64,000 bases of DNA from an uncultured Elusimicrobiales bacterium (GCA_944327085.1 CALVGG010000004.1:62001-126000), one strand, 5' to 3'; positions 21,721 to 34,196 are shown, counted from the stretch's first letter. Notes: generated from the sequence alone by a model not told the origin. A program made the numbers and translations.

Positions 21721-23184
21721 TTATAACGAAAACGTAAATATTTTGCTTTCGTAAGGTTTTAAATCCAGCACAAAACCTTCTGTGCGCATTTGCGGGGTAA
21801 CGGTAATTTGCTCTTTGGAAAATTCTTCCTTTACCACGCCGTTGGGCACTTCGCCGCTTTTCATAGGCAGGCGGCAGCGGCTGGGTTGATTGCAATAATT
21901 AATCACCACCATTTTGCCCGTATTGCGCTGCTTCCACTGCCAAGCCAAAATGTTTTTATAAGAAAAATCTTCCTTGGCAAAGGGGCGCGTTTCCTTTAAA
22001 GACCATTGCCCACCGTGAAACTCCGGCGCAGAAGCAATGGTTAACAGCCGCGCATAATGGGTGGCCACGTCTTTATCCACCGGGAATAAATCCTTTACAT
22101 ACTGTATGGGCAGGCGCTGCGGGCGGCCCAATAACTGGAACAAATAAAACATACGCGCGCCGGGCAGCGTGGCAATGATGGTGCTGGCGGCGAGGGATTT
22201 TTCTTTCCCGAATGCTTTTAGGCTGTCTTCTTCATCGTGATTGGAAATAAAACGGATGGAACGCATTTGGAACAAATGTTCCGCCCCCAAGTGGGCTTTA
22301 ATATCTTCCGGCGTGGAAAAACGAAGCCGGTCATACAATACTTTATCGTAAGTATAATCAAAGCCCATTTCCTGTATGTCCCACTCTAAGCCCCAGTATA
22401 CCTCGGCAATAAAAGTAAACTCCGGATATTTTTCACGCACGGCCGTTAACGCCTGGGACCAAAACTCTTCTTTAGGCATATCGGAGCCTAAAAACTCCCA
22501 CCAAGTGTCCCGGTGCACTTTATTGAGGCTGAGCATGGCCATATCACAGCGCACGCCGTCGCACTGGTCGGCCACGTTTAATAAATTTTGCAGCATCACC
22601 TGGCGCGTGCGCGGATTAAAATAGTTCAGTTGGGCGCTGTCCGTCCACGGGGCAAAATACGGGTCCCGCCCGTGGGCAATATATTGGCCGTTTTTATTTT
22701 TAAAGAACCAATCTTTATGCACACCCGGCTCGGTCTTGCCGGTGGTAATATACAAATCGGGGTCGCTGTCCACGGTGGGGGCGTCAATGGCCGTATGATT
22801 GGCCACAAAATCCAACAATAAAGCAATACCCATACCGTTTAATTTGGCGCGCAGTTTTTTAAGCGCTTCCGGCCCGCCTAAAGTTTCATCCACAACATAT
22901 TCGGTAATGGCATAGGGGGAAGAGATGATGTCCTCGACAGAAAAATCCGGCTTTACTTTTTTAATAGCGTCTAATACCTCGGGGTGGGAACGGGCGATTT
23001 CTTTACCTTTGGGGCTTTCTTTCCAAACGCCCATAAACCAAAGTGCATCAAAACCCAAGGCCTTAATTTCCGTCCAGTAAGAATCGGGAATTTGGTCCAG
23101 GGTGAAGGCCTTCCCGTGGCGGCGTTCCAAACGCTTCAGCCACGCCCGTGTATTGATTTCTAAAATGTGTGGATTTGTGCGCAT
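21721..23184 (-). CDS. Cytoplasmic GH13 (alpha-amylase family) enzyme
   Basis: 487 residues without a signal peptide, so probably cytoplasmic. All four GH13 regions are present: LLLDFVANH (about 123-130), GVRCDMAML with nucleophile Asp214, FIAEVYWG with acid/base Glu261, and FISNHDEE with Asp317. A beta-sandwich C-terminal domain follows. The family splits or transfers alpha-glucosidic bonds in glycogen, maltodextrin or trehalose-type substrates; the sequence alone does not tell me which. It stands alone with its own terminator. AGGGG precedes the ATG by about 8 nt. Confidence 0.9.
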   Translation of the reverse strand: MRTNPHILEINTRAWLKRLERRHGKAFTLDQIPDSYWTEIKALGFDALWFMGVWKESPKGKEIARSHPEVLDAIKKVKPDFSVEDIISSPYAITEYVVDETLGGPEALKKLRAKLNGMGIALLLDFVANHTAIDAPTVDSDPDLYITTGKTEPGVHKDWFFKNKNGQYIAHGRDPYFAPWTDSAQLNYFNPRTRQVMLQNLLNVADQCDGVRCDMAMLSLNKVHRDTWWEFLGSDMPKEEFWSQALTAVREKYPEFTFIAEVYWGLEWDIQEMGFDYTYDKVLYDRLRFSTPEDIKAHLGAEHLFQMRSIRFISNHDEEDSLKAFGKEKSLAASTIIATLPGARMFYLFQLLGRPQRLPIQYVKDLFPVDKDVATHYARLLTIASAPEFHGGQWSLKETRPFAKEDFSYKNILAWQWKQRNTGKMVVINYCNQPSRCRLPMKSGEVPNGVVKEEFSKEQITVTPQMRTEGFVLDLKPYESKIFTFSL

Positions 23185-23276
23185 AGTGAGTACCCCTGCT
23201 TATAGTTTATAGCACTTTTTTTGCAAACTTGTAAATATTTTTTTACCGGGCGGTACACGGGCCCTTTACGCCCAAC

Positions 23277-23311
23277 AAAAAACCCCTTGCCCGTTGAAAG
23301 CAAGGGGTTTT
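23277..23311 (-). terminator. Terminator of gyrA
   Basis: Arms AAACCCCTTGC and GCAAGGGGTTT, with a T run on the minus-strand transcript, lie 16 nt after the gyrA stop codon. Confidence 0.88.
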
Positions 23312-23326
23312 GAAAGTATGGGAGGT

Positions 23327-25834
23327 TTACTCCTCAGCGGAAGCGTCCTCCGCCTTTACCACAGGGGCAATGCGGGCAATTTTATCACCCGGTTCCAGCT
23401 TGGCCAGGGTTACACCCTGCGCATTGCGGCCCACGGAGCGGATATCCTCACAGCGGACGCGGATTGTCATCCCTTTTTCGGTTACAATCATTAAGTCTTT
23501 GCTTTCGTCCACCAGTTTAATACCCACTACTTTGCCGTTGCGTTCACTGGTTTTGATGGTGATTACACCCATACCGCCGCGGTTTTGGCGTTTGTATTCG
23601 CTAAATTCCGTGCGTTTACCAAAGCCGTTTTCACAGACGGACAGCACATCCGGCTGCGGCGCGTCATTGGGGGCTTGTTCCATACCTACCACCACATCGC
23701 CTTCCATCAAGTTGATGGCGCGCACACCCTTGGCCGGGCGGCCCATGGCGCGCACTTGGTTTTCGTCAAAGCGGATGGATTTACCGTTGCGCGTGGCTAC
23801 GATAATGTCAGACTTGCCGTGCGTGGTTTGTACGCTGGTTAACACGTCGCCTTCGTCCAAACCAATAGCAATAATACCCGTTTTGCGGATATTGGCAAAT
23901 TCCGACAGTTCCACACGTTTAATGGAACCGTACCGCGTGCACATGGTAAGGAAGGTGTTTTCGCAATGTTTCGGGTCAAAATTGTCAATGGATACGGCGG
24001 AGGTTACTTTTTCTTCACCCACCAGCTGCAGCAAGTTCACAATGGCTTTACCCTTGGACATGCGGTTGCCTTCCGGTATTTCAAACGCGCGCAGCGCAAA
24101 CACGCGGCCGCGGTTGGTAAACATCAAAATAGTAGCGTGGGAAGACGTTACAAACAAGTGTTCCATAAAGTCTTCCTCTTTGGTTTTACCGCCGATAATG
24201 CCCTTACCGCCGCGGTTCTGGCTGCGGTACGTATCCAGCGGGATGCGTTTGGCGTAACCGTCATTAGAGATGGTGATGACGACGTCTTCCTTCTCAATTA
24301 AATCTTCCATAGAGAAGTCCGTCATATCCTGGCCGATTTCCGTGCGGCGTTCATCGCCGTAATTTTTCTTTAAATCGGTCAGTTCGGTTACGATAATATC
24401 CAAGATTTTCTGCGGGTCAGCCAAAATGCCCTGCAATTCGGCAATCAGTTTAATTAATTCGGCCTGTTCGTTGGCAATGGCATCGGCAGACAGCTGAGTC
24501 AGCTGGTGCAGACGCATATCCAAAATGGCCTGGGCCTGCAGCTCAGAGAGGCTGAACGTGCTCATTAATTTAAGTTTAGCTTCGGCCGGGTCTTTGGAAT
24601 TGCGGATAATGGCCACTACCTGGTCCATATTGGCAATGGCAATTAACAACCCTTGCAAAATATGTTCGCGCCGTTGGGCTTTGTTCAAGTCAAACTTGGT
24701 GCGGTTGGTGATGATTTCTTTACGGTGTTTTACATACGCTTTCATCACCTCTTTAAGAGATAAAATGCGCGGGCGCCCGTCCACAATGGCCAACATATTG
24801 ACCGGGAAAGACGTTTGCAACTGCGTATGTTTAAACAAATGGTTTAAAACTACCTGGGCGTTTCCGTCGCGTTTAATTTCAATAACCAGGCGCATGCCGC
24901 GGCGGTCCGACTCGTCGCGTATATCGGAAATATCGGTAATCTTTTTATCGCGCACCAAACCCACAATGGTTTCAATCAAAGCGGTTTTATTTACCTGGTA
25001 CGGAATTTCGGACACGATAATGGCTTCACGCCCGCCTTTGCGTTCTTCAATTTCCGTGCGGGCCTGCACTTTTACGCTGCCGCGGCCCGTTTCAAAATAA
25101 TCATAAATGCCTTTGGTACCGCGGATAATGGCCCCGGTGGGGAAATCCGGCCCTTTGATGATTTTCATCATATCTTTGGTGGAGATATTGGGGTCTTTAA
25201 TATAGGCGATAATCCCGTCGCACACTTCGCTTAAGTTATGGGTGGGGATATTGGTGGCCATACCTACGGCAATACCGGAAGAACCGTTTACCAACAGGGC
25301 CGGCAATTTGCCCGGCAACACGGAAGGTTCCAGCAAAGAACCGTCGTAGTTGGGAATCATTTTAACGGTGTCTTTGTCCAGGTCCGCCAGCATTTCATCG
25401 GCAATGCGCTGCAGGCGGCATTCCGTATAACGCATGGCGGCGGCGCTGTCTCCGTCAATGGAACCGAAGTTACCCTGCCCGTCAATTAACGGCTTGCGCA
25501 GGGAGAAATCCTGCACCATACGCACCAAAGTATCATAAACGGCGCTGTCCCCGTGCGGGTGATATTTACCTAATACGTCCCCTACCACACGGGCGGATTT
25601 TTTATAGGGTTTATTGTATTTTAAACCCATTTCGTTCATGGAATACAACACGCGGCGGTGTACGGGTTTTAAGCCGTCGCGCACGTCCGGCAAAGCACGG
25701 CCTACGATCACACTCATGGCGTAATCGATATAATAAGACCGCATTTCGTTGGCGATGTCGCGCTGTTGAATATTGCCAAACAAGTCTACATTGGTGTTTT
25801 GGACTTGCGGCTGGTTGTTTGTTTCTTCACTCAT
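23327..25834 (-). CDS. gyrA: DNA gyrase subunit A
   Basis: About 835 residues. I prefer the ATG at 25834 (CAGGAG 9 nt upstream) over a TTG six bases earlier. The breakage-reunion domain contains the catalytic Tyr in MRYTECRL. The QNRGGKG and QNRGGMG stretches in the second half belong to the six-bladed beta-pinwheel DNA-wrapping domain, including the GyrA box. With GyrB it introduces negative supercoils. It follows gyrB by 61 nt in the dnaA-proximal cluster. Confidence 0.97.
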   Translation of the reverse strand: MSEETNNQPQVQNTNVDLFGNIQQRDIANEMRSYYIDYAMSVIVGRALPDVRDGLKPVHRRVLYSMNEMGLKYNKPYKKSARVVGDVLGKYHPHGDSAVYDTLVRMVQDFSLRKPLIDGQGNFGSIDGDSAAAMRYTECRLQRIADEMLADLDKDTVKMIPNYDGSLLEPSVLPGKLPALLVNGSSGIAVGMATNIPTHNLSEVCDGIIAYIKDPNISTKDMMKIIKGPDFPTGAIIRGTKGIYDYFETGRGSVKVQARTEIEERKGGREAIIVSEIPYQVNKTALIETIVGLVRDKKITDISDIRDESDRRGMRLVIEIKRDGNAQVVLNHLFKHTQLQTSFPVNMLAIVDGRPRILSLKEVMKAYVKHRKEIITNRTKFDLNKAQRREHILQGLLIAIANMDQVVAIIRNSKDPAEAKLKLMSTFSLSELQAQAILDMRLHQLTQLSADAIANEQAELIKLIAELQGILADPQKILDIIVTELTDLKKNYGDERRTEIGQDMTDFSMEDLIEKEDVVITISNDGYAKRIPLDTYRSQNRGGKGIIGGKTKEEDFMEHLFVTSSHATILMFTNRGRVFALRAFEIPEGNRMSKGKAIVNLLQLVGEEKVTSAVSIDNFDPKHCENTFLTMCTRYGSIKRVELSEFANIRKTGIIAIGLDEGDVLTSVQTTHGKSDIIVATRNGKSIRFDENQVRAMGRPAKGVRAINLMEGDVVVGMEQAPNDAPQPDVLSVCENGFGKRTEFSEYKRQNRGGMGVITIKTSERNGKVVGIKLVDESKDLMIVTEKGMTIRVRCEDIRSVGRNAQGVTLAKLEPGDKIARIAPVVKAEDASAEE

Positions 25835-25895
25835 TATCAAAATCTCCTGTTACGGATAAATCGTACCCGGCCGGGGATAAACCCCGGCGGGGAAA

Positions 25896-28367
<2,472 letters not shown>

Positions 28368-28396
28368 CTATTGCTCCTTGTTTGCATTGGCGCAAA

Positions 28397-28693
28397 TTAT
28401 AAAATCTCTATTTTTTGTATCCAGGGGCGGTCAAAATGTTTATTCATTTCCCTTATCAGCGTTTCACGCTGGGTAAGCAAATGGTTTTTGGCCACGCTGA
28501 CGGTAACTTTTACGTACAAGGTGCCGCCCTTTACCCCTTGTAAACGCCAAAACTGCCCCCTGGAGCCTGTTAAACGGGTCCACACATGGTCCAGCACCAT
28601 CAAACGGTTTAAAGTTAAATTAAGCCCGTTAAACATATGGCCCAATTCCCGGGTGCTGTGCCACGCTTTGCGGGGCGTTTGGCCAAACTTCAT
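28397..28693 (-). CDS. dciA: DUF721/DciA-like protein
   Basis: 98 residues with the DUF721 layout: an N-terminal helix, a central VWTRLTGSRGQFW region and a C-terminal strand-helix section (GTLYVKVTVSVAKNHLL). DciA loads the replicative helicase in bacteria that lack DnaC/DnaI. It lies 1 nt after dnaN and 29 nt before gyrB, the interval where recF is often found. No recF is seen in this window. Confidence 0.78.
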   Translation of the reverse strand: MKFGQTPRKAWHSTRELGHMFNGLNLTLNRLMVLDHVWTRLTGSRGQFWRLQGVKGGTLYVKVTVSVAKNHLLTQRETLIREMNKHFDRPWIQKIEIL

Positions 28694-28694
28694 G

Positions 28695-29804
28695 CTAAGC
28701 CCTTACCGGCATAATGACGTATTTAAACGTGGGGTTATCCACCGGCTCAATCAATACCGGCTGGGAAGCGTTTACAAAAGAGAAAGAAACTTTCTCTTCC
28801 CCTACGTTTTTTAATACGTCAATGATGTATTGCGGGTTAAAGGCCGCTTCAAAAGGTTCCTGGGTGTATTCAATTGGCAGTTCATCCACAAATTCCATAT
28901 TTTGGGAGTTGGACGAAACAATAATGGCATTGTTTTCCATTTTGTATTTTACGGTGCTGCCAAACTCGCCGGAGCACAGGGCAGAGCGGCGGGTGGAAGC
29001 CAGTAAATCCTTGGTAAACACTTCAAAACCCAGGTTTTTCTTGGTAGGAATTACTTGGTTGTAATTAGGGAAGTTACCTTCAATCAAGCGGGAAATGAAC
29101 GTGGTTTCGTTCATGCAGAAGCTGACCTGGTTGGAAGATACGTTTACTTCCAGACGGGCGTCTTTTTCCGGCTTGGCGATAGAGATAAAGCGGCAAACTT
29201 CATTTAAAATTTTGGTAGGAATAATAATTTTGAATTCTTTGGAGCCTTCCAGCGGGGCATGCGTGGCCAAGGCCAGGCGGCCGCCGTCAGTAGCTACGAT
29301 TTCAAATTTTTCCGGCGTGTTATTCCACAGTAAACCATTCAAAATATAGCGGGTTTCCTGCGTAGAGGCGGAAAAGGCCGTCTTTTCAATCATGTCTTTT
29401 AATTCCAACGGGTCCATAGACAGGCTGTTGGCTTTTTCCACTTCCGGTATGGCGGGGTATTCGCTCTTAGGTGTACCGATTACCCAAAATTTACTCTTGC
29501 CGGATTTGATATGAAATTTGTTGTTTTCGTCACTATAGAGGTTAATTTCTTTGTCATTGGGAAGGTTTTTGATGATTTCGGAAAATTCTTTCATCGGTAC
29601 CGTAATGCTGCCTTCTTCTTCCACTTCGGCATTAATGTAATGCACGGTGGCCATTTCCATATCGGTGCGTACCATTTTTAATTTATTGCCTTGTGCTTCC
29701 AACAAAAAGTTGTGCAAAATAGGCAGCGTGGTGCGGGCGGATACCCCCGCAGAAACAATCTGGATACCTTCCAAAAAGGTCTCTTTAGTTATATTTATTT
29801 TCAT
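28695..29804 (-). CDS. dnaN: DNA polymerase III beta sliding clamp
   Basis: 369 residues, the usual length, with three repeated clamp domains. The start MKINITKETFLEGIQIV and the end YVIMPVRA (family ending xMPxR) are diagnostic. It forms the ring that tethers polymerase to DNA. It lies 174 nt downstream of dnaA and carries TAGGAT before the ATG. Confidence 0.97.
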   Translation of the reverse strand: MKINITKETFLEGIQIVSAGVSARTTLPILHNFLLEAQGNKLKMVRTDMEMATVHYINAEVEEEGSITVPMKEFSEIIKNLPNDKEINLYSDENNKFHIKSGKSKFWVIGTPKSEYPAIPEVEKANSLSMDPLELKDMIEKTAFSASTQETRYILNGLLWNNTPEKFEIVATDGGRLALATHAPLEGSKEFKIIIPTKILNEVCRFISIAKPEKDARLEVNVSSNQVSFCMNETTFISRLIEGNFPNYNQVIPTKKNLGFEVFTKDLLASTRRSALCSGEFGSTVKYKMENNAIIVSSNSQNMEFVDELPIEYTQEPFEAAFNPQYIIDVLKNVGEEKVSFSFVNASQPVLIEPVDNPTFKYVIMPVRA

Positions 29805-29848
29805 ATCTATTAATCCTATTATTAATGTGCTGTTGATGGTGTTTATTG

Positions 29849-29994
29849 TGTGGATTTACCTATACACGTACCGGGCAGTGGGTTGTGTATAACCCGGTTA
29901 TTTTGTAAACACCATCCACAAACAAAATTTTTATTCCCCCCTATTGGCATTTATGCACAGGGGTTTTCCATAAGTTATTTACTTTTTATCCACA
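29849..29994. other. DnaA-box cluster between dnaN and dnaA
   Basis: Within and just beside the 174-nt dnaA-dnaN gap are TTATGCACA (29951-29959) and TTATCCACA (29986-29994, in the 3' end of dnaA). TGTGTATAA (29884-29892, which is TTATACACA on the other strand) is also present. All three match TTATNCACA. Weaker copies lie at 29849-29857 (TGTGGATTT) and about 29912-29920. Together with the box at the dnaA start, they support an origin at this locus. Confidence 0.7.
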
Positions 29995-31334
29995 GCTTTA
30001 ATATCCAAAATAATTTGGTTTATTTCGGCCGTAAAAAACGGGTCTGCATCTATTTTTTCTTTAATTAAATCCCGCGCGTGCACCACGGTGCTGTGATCGC
30101 GGTTAAATTCCCGGCCGATTTCCGGCAAAGACAGGTCCGTCAGTTCCGTGGCCAAATACATGGCTATCTGCCGCGGCCAGGTAATGGATTGGGTTTTGCG
30201 TTTGGAGTTAAAATCCTCCATATTAATTTTAAAATGCTTACCAACCACTTTTTTAATTAAATTTACGTTAATGGCCAGTTTTTGTTCTTCCTGGGCCAGG
30301 GTATCGGCCAGCACTTCCTGCGCCACGCCAATGGTGGGCGTAATGCCGTGGGACGTGCAGAAAGACACTAAACTGAAAAATGAACCTTCCAATTCACGAA
30401 TATTGGTGCGGATGCCTTCGGCAATAAAAGCCAGTACATCGTCGCCAATGTCAAAATTAATACTGTCTCTTTTTTGACGCAAAATGGCAATGCGGGTTTC
30501 CACATTGGGCAGTTTAATTTCCGTTACAATACCTGATAGTAAACGCGAAGACAAACGTTCTTCCAGCTGCAGTTCCTGCGGGGTTTTATCAGACGTTAAA
30601 ACAATTTGTTTTTTATTGTCAAACAAGGCGTTGAATGTGTAGAAAAATTCCGCCTCGCTTCCCACTTTGGTGGTGCCCACCACAAATTGAATATCATCCA
30701 TTAAAAAACAATCCAGCTGGTGATATTTTTTGCGGAAGTTTTCCCGGTCTTTATTCACGACGGAATCTACATAATCGTTTACAAATTCTTCGCCGGATTT
30801 ATACAGCACGCGGGCATTGGGGTTGTTTTGTAAAATTTTATTGCCTATGGCGTGCAGTAAGTGCGTTTTGCCCAGGCCGGGCGTACTGTAAATAAATAAA
30901 GGGTTGTTTTGGCGGTTGCCCAGTTTATTAACCACCGCCTCCGCCATGCGGTAGGCAAAGCGGTTGGAGGCGGATTCAATAAAATTATCAAAAGTAAAAG
31001 ATGAATTTAAATTGGACACAAACGGATTTCTGTGCACCGGCGCCGTAATGACCGGGGCCGCAGGAGCCGTTGCAGCAGGTGCGGGTTCTTTAATTACATA
31101 ATTTACGGTAATTTCCGCCCCCAGATGTTTCAAGAACGCATCTTTTATAATATGTTCGTAGCGCTCTTTAATTGTTTTGCCCCAAAATTGATTGGGCAGT
31201 TCAATTTCCAATATATTATTGTTATAACGGAACACGGCCGGACGCAGCCACATATCAAAGCTGTCCGTGCCTAAAATCGTTTCTATTTCTGTTAAGATAG
31301 GAGCAGGTATACTGTTAGCAGTTACATTATCCAC
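29979..31334 (-). CDS. dnaA: Chromosomal replication initiator DnaA
   Basis: 451 residues. Domain I ([10 protein letters not shown]), a Pro/Ala linker, the AAA+ domain with Walker [16 protein letters not shown] and Walker B FLMDDIQF, and domain IV with the DNA-binding signature [13 protein letters not shown] are visible. The start is GTG at 31334; no ATG nearby gives a complete domain I. The ribosome site (GGCGGAA) is weak. The start codon lies inside a perfect DnaA box, which suggests autoregulation. Confidence 0.96.
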   Translation of the reverse strand: MDNVTANSIPAPILTEIETILGTDSFDMWLRPAVFRYNNNILEIELPNQFWGKTIKERYEHIIKDAFLKHLGAEITVNYVIKEPAPAATAPAAPVITAPVHRNPFVSNLNSSFTFDNFIESASNRFAYRMAEAVVNKLGNRQNNPLFIYSTPGLGKTHLLHAIGNKILQNNPNARVLYKSGEEFVNDYVDSVVNKDRENFRKKYHQLDCFLMDDIQFVVGTTKVGSEAEFFYTFNALFDNKKQIVLTSDKTPQELQLEERLSSRLLSGIVTEIKLPNVETRIAILRQKRDSINFDIGDDVLAFIAEGIRTNIRELEGSFFSLVSFCTSHGITPTIGVAQEVLADTLAQEEQKLAINVNLIKKVVGKHFKINMEDFNSKRKTQSITWPRQIAMYLATELTDLSLPEIGREFNRDHSTVVHARDLIKEKIDADPFFTAEINQIILDIKAVDKK

Positions 31335-31335
31335 A
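31327..31335 (-). promoter_or_regulatory. Perfect DnaA box over the dnaA start codon
   Basis: TTATCCACA on the plus strand reads TGTGGATAA on the coding strand, containing the GTG start and the next codon of dnaA. Confidence 0.75.
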
Positions 31336-31717
31336 ATACATTCCGCCGTTTAAAAAGATATTTTATATGATACTACTTATCCCCCCTTTGCGTCAATTAA
31401 CATAATCTTCAAATTTACTTTAAAAGCTTAAAAAAGGGGTAAATTTTAATTTTTTTGTTTTTAGGCTACCCAGACTATAAGATTTTATTTTAAACGTTTA
31501 AAATGCAATTTAGCCTAAAAATCAATAAAATAAGCCTAATTCATTTTATGGCTTGTTAAAGTAGGGAACGGATTATATAATGATAGCATTGTCAGTCGGA
31601 TAAAATATTTTATAAAATAAATAAGAAAAATTATTAATAAAGTAATAAAAAGCAAAAGTAGACAAAATACCTACAATAAGGTATATTCAATACAAAGACC
31701 AAATAAAGGGGATTTTT
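31335..31717. other. AT-rich dnaA-dfx intergenic region, candidate oriC unwinding region
   Basis: 383 nt without a gene, far richer in A+T than its surroundings. It holds an 11-bp inverted repeat (TTTTTAGGCTA at 31458-31468 and TAGCCTAAAAA at 31511-31521) plus a related TAAGCCTAA at 31531-31539. Leftward replication genes begin on one side and rightward genes on the other. Further DnaA boxes matching TTATNCACA were not seen inside it. The right end carries the dfx promoter. Confidence 0.55.
31659..31687 (+). promoter_or_regulatory. Promoter of the oxygen-defence cluster with operator-like repeat
   Basis: TAGACA (31659-31664), a 17-nt spacer and TATATT (31682-31687) form a sigma-70-type promoter. 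An inverted repeat ATACCT-N6-AGGTAT (31667-31684) fills the spacer and overlaps the -10 box, a position suited to a repressor or redox regulator. Confidence 0.55.
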
Positions 31718-32104
31718 ATGACCAAACAATACGAAGTGTATAAATGCAGTGTTTGCGGCAATATTGTAGAAGTATTGCACGCGGCCGGCGGGCAATTGGT
31801 TTGCTGCGGCCAACCGATGAAATTGCAAGTACCCGGCGAGACGGACGCCGCCACCGAAAAACACGTGCCTGTGATTAAAAAAGTAGAGGGGGGGTATCAT
31901 GTGGAAGTAGGTTCTGTGCCTCACCCGATGCAGGATGTACACTGGATTGAATGGATTGAAATGATTTGCACCGAATGCGGCAAAATCCAGCGCAAATACT
32001 TAAAACCGGGCGAAAAACCGGAAGCTGATTTTAAAACCGAATCCAATAAAGTGTTAGTGCGCGAATATTGCAACCTGCACGGTTTGTGGCAGAAAGAAAA
32101 CTAA
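31718..32104 (+). CDS. dfx: Desulfoferrodoxin (two-iron superoxide reductase)
   Basis: 128 residues. The N-terminal desulforedoxin domain has Cys ligands in YKCSVCGN and VCCGQPM. The superoxide reductase domain has [23 protein letters not shown] and EYCNLHGLW, which supply the four His and one Cys iron ligands, with the Glu-Lys pair next to the first His. It reduces superoxide to hydrogen peroxide without forming oxygen, an anaerobe's alternative to superoxide dismutase. AAAGGGG precedes the ATG. It is the first gene of a four-gene cluster. Confidence 0.95.
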   Translation: MTKQYEVYKCSVCGNIVEVLHAAGGQLVCCGQPMKLQVPGETDAATEKHVPVIKKVEGGYHVEVGSVPHPMQDVHWIEWIEMICTECGKIQRKYLKPGEKPEADFKTESNKVLVREYCNLHGLWQKEN

Positions 32105-32126
32105 TTTTTAACTGGTAGAGGAGCAT

Positions 32127-33320
32127 ATGCAAGCTGTAAAAATTACCGATAAAGTTTATTGGGTAGGCGCCATTGACTGGAATATACGTGACTTTCACGG
32201 TTATTCTACCAAAAAAGGCACCACCTATAATGCATTTTTGGTACTGGGTGAAAAACCCACTTTAATTGATACGGTAAAAAAAGAATTTTACGGGGAGATG
32301 ATGGCGCGCATTAAAAGCGTAATTGACCCCAAGAAAATTCAAATCATTATCTCCAACCATTCGGAAATGGACCATTCCGGCGCGTTGCCCCAGGCCGTGG
32401 CGGAAATTGAACCCAAAGAAGTATATGTTTCCGCTATGGGGATGAAAGACATTACCGCACAATTTCACCAGGATTTAAATTTAAAAGTGGTAAAAACCGG
32501 TGATAAGATTGACGTGGGGGGGGACACAATTTCCTTTGTGGAAGCCCGCATGCTGCACTGGCCGGACAGTATGTTCTCTTACCTGGAAAAAGAAGACGTT
32601 CTGTTTACCAACGACGTTTTTGGTATGCATTATGCCACTTCTAAATTATTTGACGACGAGAACGAAGAACGCATGTGGATGTATGAAGCGGAAAAATATT
32701 ACGCCAATATTGTGCTGCCATATTCTGATATTGTGCTTCGTTTTTTGGATCAGGTAACCAAAATGGGGTTATCTCCCAAGATTATTGCGCCGGATCATGG
32801 TTTTATTTGGCGCAAAGATCCGTCTAAAATTATTCAGTTATACGCTAAATGGGCCGCGCAAGCCCCTAAAAATAAAGCCATTGTGGTATATGATACCATG
32901 TGGGGCAGCACCGAAAAAATGGCCGTACAAATTACCGAAGGTTTACGTCAGGGCGGCACGGAAGTAAAACAGCTTTCCATGCACAGCTGCCACCGCAGCG
33001 ATGTAGCCACCGAACTGTTAGACAGCAGCGCCCTTATTGTGGGTTCCCCGGTGTTAAACAGCGGCATTTTCCCGGCGATGGCCGACGTGCTTTGCTACTT
33101 AAAAGGTTTGCGTAAAAAAGGCCTGGTGGGTGCGGCGTTTGGCTCTTACGGCTGGAACGGCGCCCCGGTGGACGAACTGACCAAAATGTTGGAAGGTATG
33201 GGCGTACAGGTGGTTTCCCCGGCTATCAAATCTTTATTTGTGCCGGATGAAACCGTGCTGGCTTCCTGCCGGGAACTGGGCTTAAATATCAGTAAAGAAA
33301 TTGCAAAAAAATTAGCGTAA
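32127..33320 (+). CDS. fprA: Flavodiiron protein (A-type flavoprotein, FprA/Roo)
   Basis: 397 residues. The metallo-beta-lactamase-like domain carries the diiron ligands H78-x-E80-x-D82-H83 (SNHSEMDHSG); a flavodoxin domain follows from about residue 250 (VVYDTMWGSTEKM). It reduces oxygen to water, or nitric oxide to nitrous oxide, with electrons from rubredoxin. It is flanked by superoxide reductase upstream (22-nt gap) and a flavin reductase-like gene and rubredoxin downstream, the expected partners. AGAGGAG is the ribosome site. Confidence 0.95.
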   Translation: MQAVKITDKVYWVGAIDWNIRDFHGYSTKKGTTYNAFLVLGEKPTLIDTVKKEFYGEMMARIKSVIDPKKIQIIISNHSEMDHSGALPQAVAEIEPKEVYVSAMGMKDITAQFHQDLNLKVVKTGDKIDVGGDTISFVEARMLHWPDSMFSYLEKEDVLFTNDVFGMHYATSKLFDDENEERMWMYEAEKYYANIVLPYSDIVLRFLDQVTKMGLSPKIIAPDHGFIWRKDPSKIIQLYAKWAAQAPKNKAIVVYDTMWGSTEKMAVQITEGLRQGGTEVKQLSMHSCHRSDVATELLDSSALIVGSPVLNSGIFPAMADVLCYLKGLRKKGLVGAAFGSYGWNGAPVDELTKMLEGMGVQVVSPAIKSLFVPDETVLASCRELGLNISKEIAKKLA

Positions 33321-33334
33321 CAAAAGGGGGGAGA

Positions 33335-33850
33335 ATGTTACCCAAAGAAGTGGGAGAATCGCTTAGTTATATTACGTACGGGCTGTATATTGTTACGTCT
33401 GTAGACGGAGAAAAGAAAAACGGCCTGATAGTAAATACCGTTTTTCAGGTAACTGCGGAGCCGGCCCGGGTGGCTATTTCCGTTAATAAAAACAGCCTCA
33501 CGCACGAATATATACTTAAAAGCGGGGTATTTGCGGCTATGCCGCTTGCCCAAAAAACCACTTTGCCTTTTATCGGTATTTTCGGTTTTCGTACCGGGCG
33601 CAATTTTGATAAATTTGCAAATGTTCCGTATAAAATGGGTCCGTCCGGCTGCCCCATTGTGCTGAAAGATACGCTTTCTTATATGGAAGTGAAGGTTTTT
33701 CACACGGTGGATATGCAAACACATACCCTGTTTATCGGGGAAGTGACCGACGCGGATATTTTATGCTGTGAACACGGCGTTCCTTTAACGTATGAATATT
33801 ATCATACAGTCATTAAAGGCAAAACGCCCGAAGGTGCCACGCACCGTTAA
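33335..33850 (+). CDS. Flavin reductase-like FMN-binding protein
   Basis: 171 residues of the flavin reductase-like split-barrel family. The N-terminal YITYGLYIVTSVDGEKKNG and VFQVTAEPARVAISVNKNSLTH stretches are typical, as is the FMN-contact region FGFRTGRNFDKF. In other anaerobes the same domain is fused to rubredoxin (high-molecular-weight rubredoxin) and hands electrons from NAD(P)H to flavodiiron proteins. Here rubredoxin is a separate gene 30 nt downstream, so the two may act as a split version of that protein. Confidence 0.85.
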   Translation: MLPKEVGESLSYITYGLYIVTSVDGEKKNGLIVNTVFQVTAEPARVAISVNKNSLTHEYILKSGVFAAMPLAQKTTLPFIGIFGFRTGRNFDKFANVPYKMGPSGCPIVLKDTLSYMEVKVFHTVDMQTHTLFIGEVTDADILCCEHGVPLTYEYYHTVIKGKTPEGATHR

Positions 33851-33880
33851 AAATACAACCCTTTTGAGGGGAGGTTTAAA

Positions 33881-34042
33881 ATGATTAAATACGTATGCGA
33901 AATTTGTGGTTATGTTTATGATCCCGCCGTGGGTGACCCGGATAACGGCGTACCGGCCGGAACCGCTTGGGAGAGTGTGCCGGAAGGCTGGGTTTGCCCT
34001 GTTTGTGGGGTAGGTAAGGACCAGTTCAAGGCTCAAAACTAG
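33881..34042 (+). CDS. rd: Rubredoxin
   Basis: A 53-residue protein with the two iron-binding knuckles [10 protein letters not shown] and [19 protein letters not shown] is also conserved. The four cysteines bind one iron. AGGGGAGG lies 6-7 nt before the ATG. It is the last gene of the superoxide reductase / flavodiiron / flavin reductase cluster and the likely electron carrier to both terminal enzymes. Confidence 0.96.
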   Translation: MIKYVCEICGYVYDPAVGDPDNGVPAGTAWESVPEGWVCPVCGVGKDQFKAQN

Positions 34043-34100
34043 CTAAAAACGGCAGTTTTAAAAAAAACGCTTAAATTTTAAGCATTTTTTATAATAAAAC

Positions 34101-34128
34101 AAGGCACTGTTTTTAGCAGTGCCTTTTT
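34101..34128 (+). terminator. Terminator after rubredoxin
   Basis: AAGGCACTG pairs with CAGTGCCTT and is followed by T residues. A second, weaker AT-rich hairpin (GCTTAAA with TTTAAGC) and a T run lie just upstream, at about 34069-34090. Confidence 0.88.
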
Positions 34129-34196
34129 AATCTGTTTTTTATTTAGGCTGAGTGATTTAAATAGAGGAAAGGGGTCGTACGCGCAAGTAAAGAACT

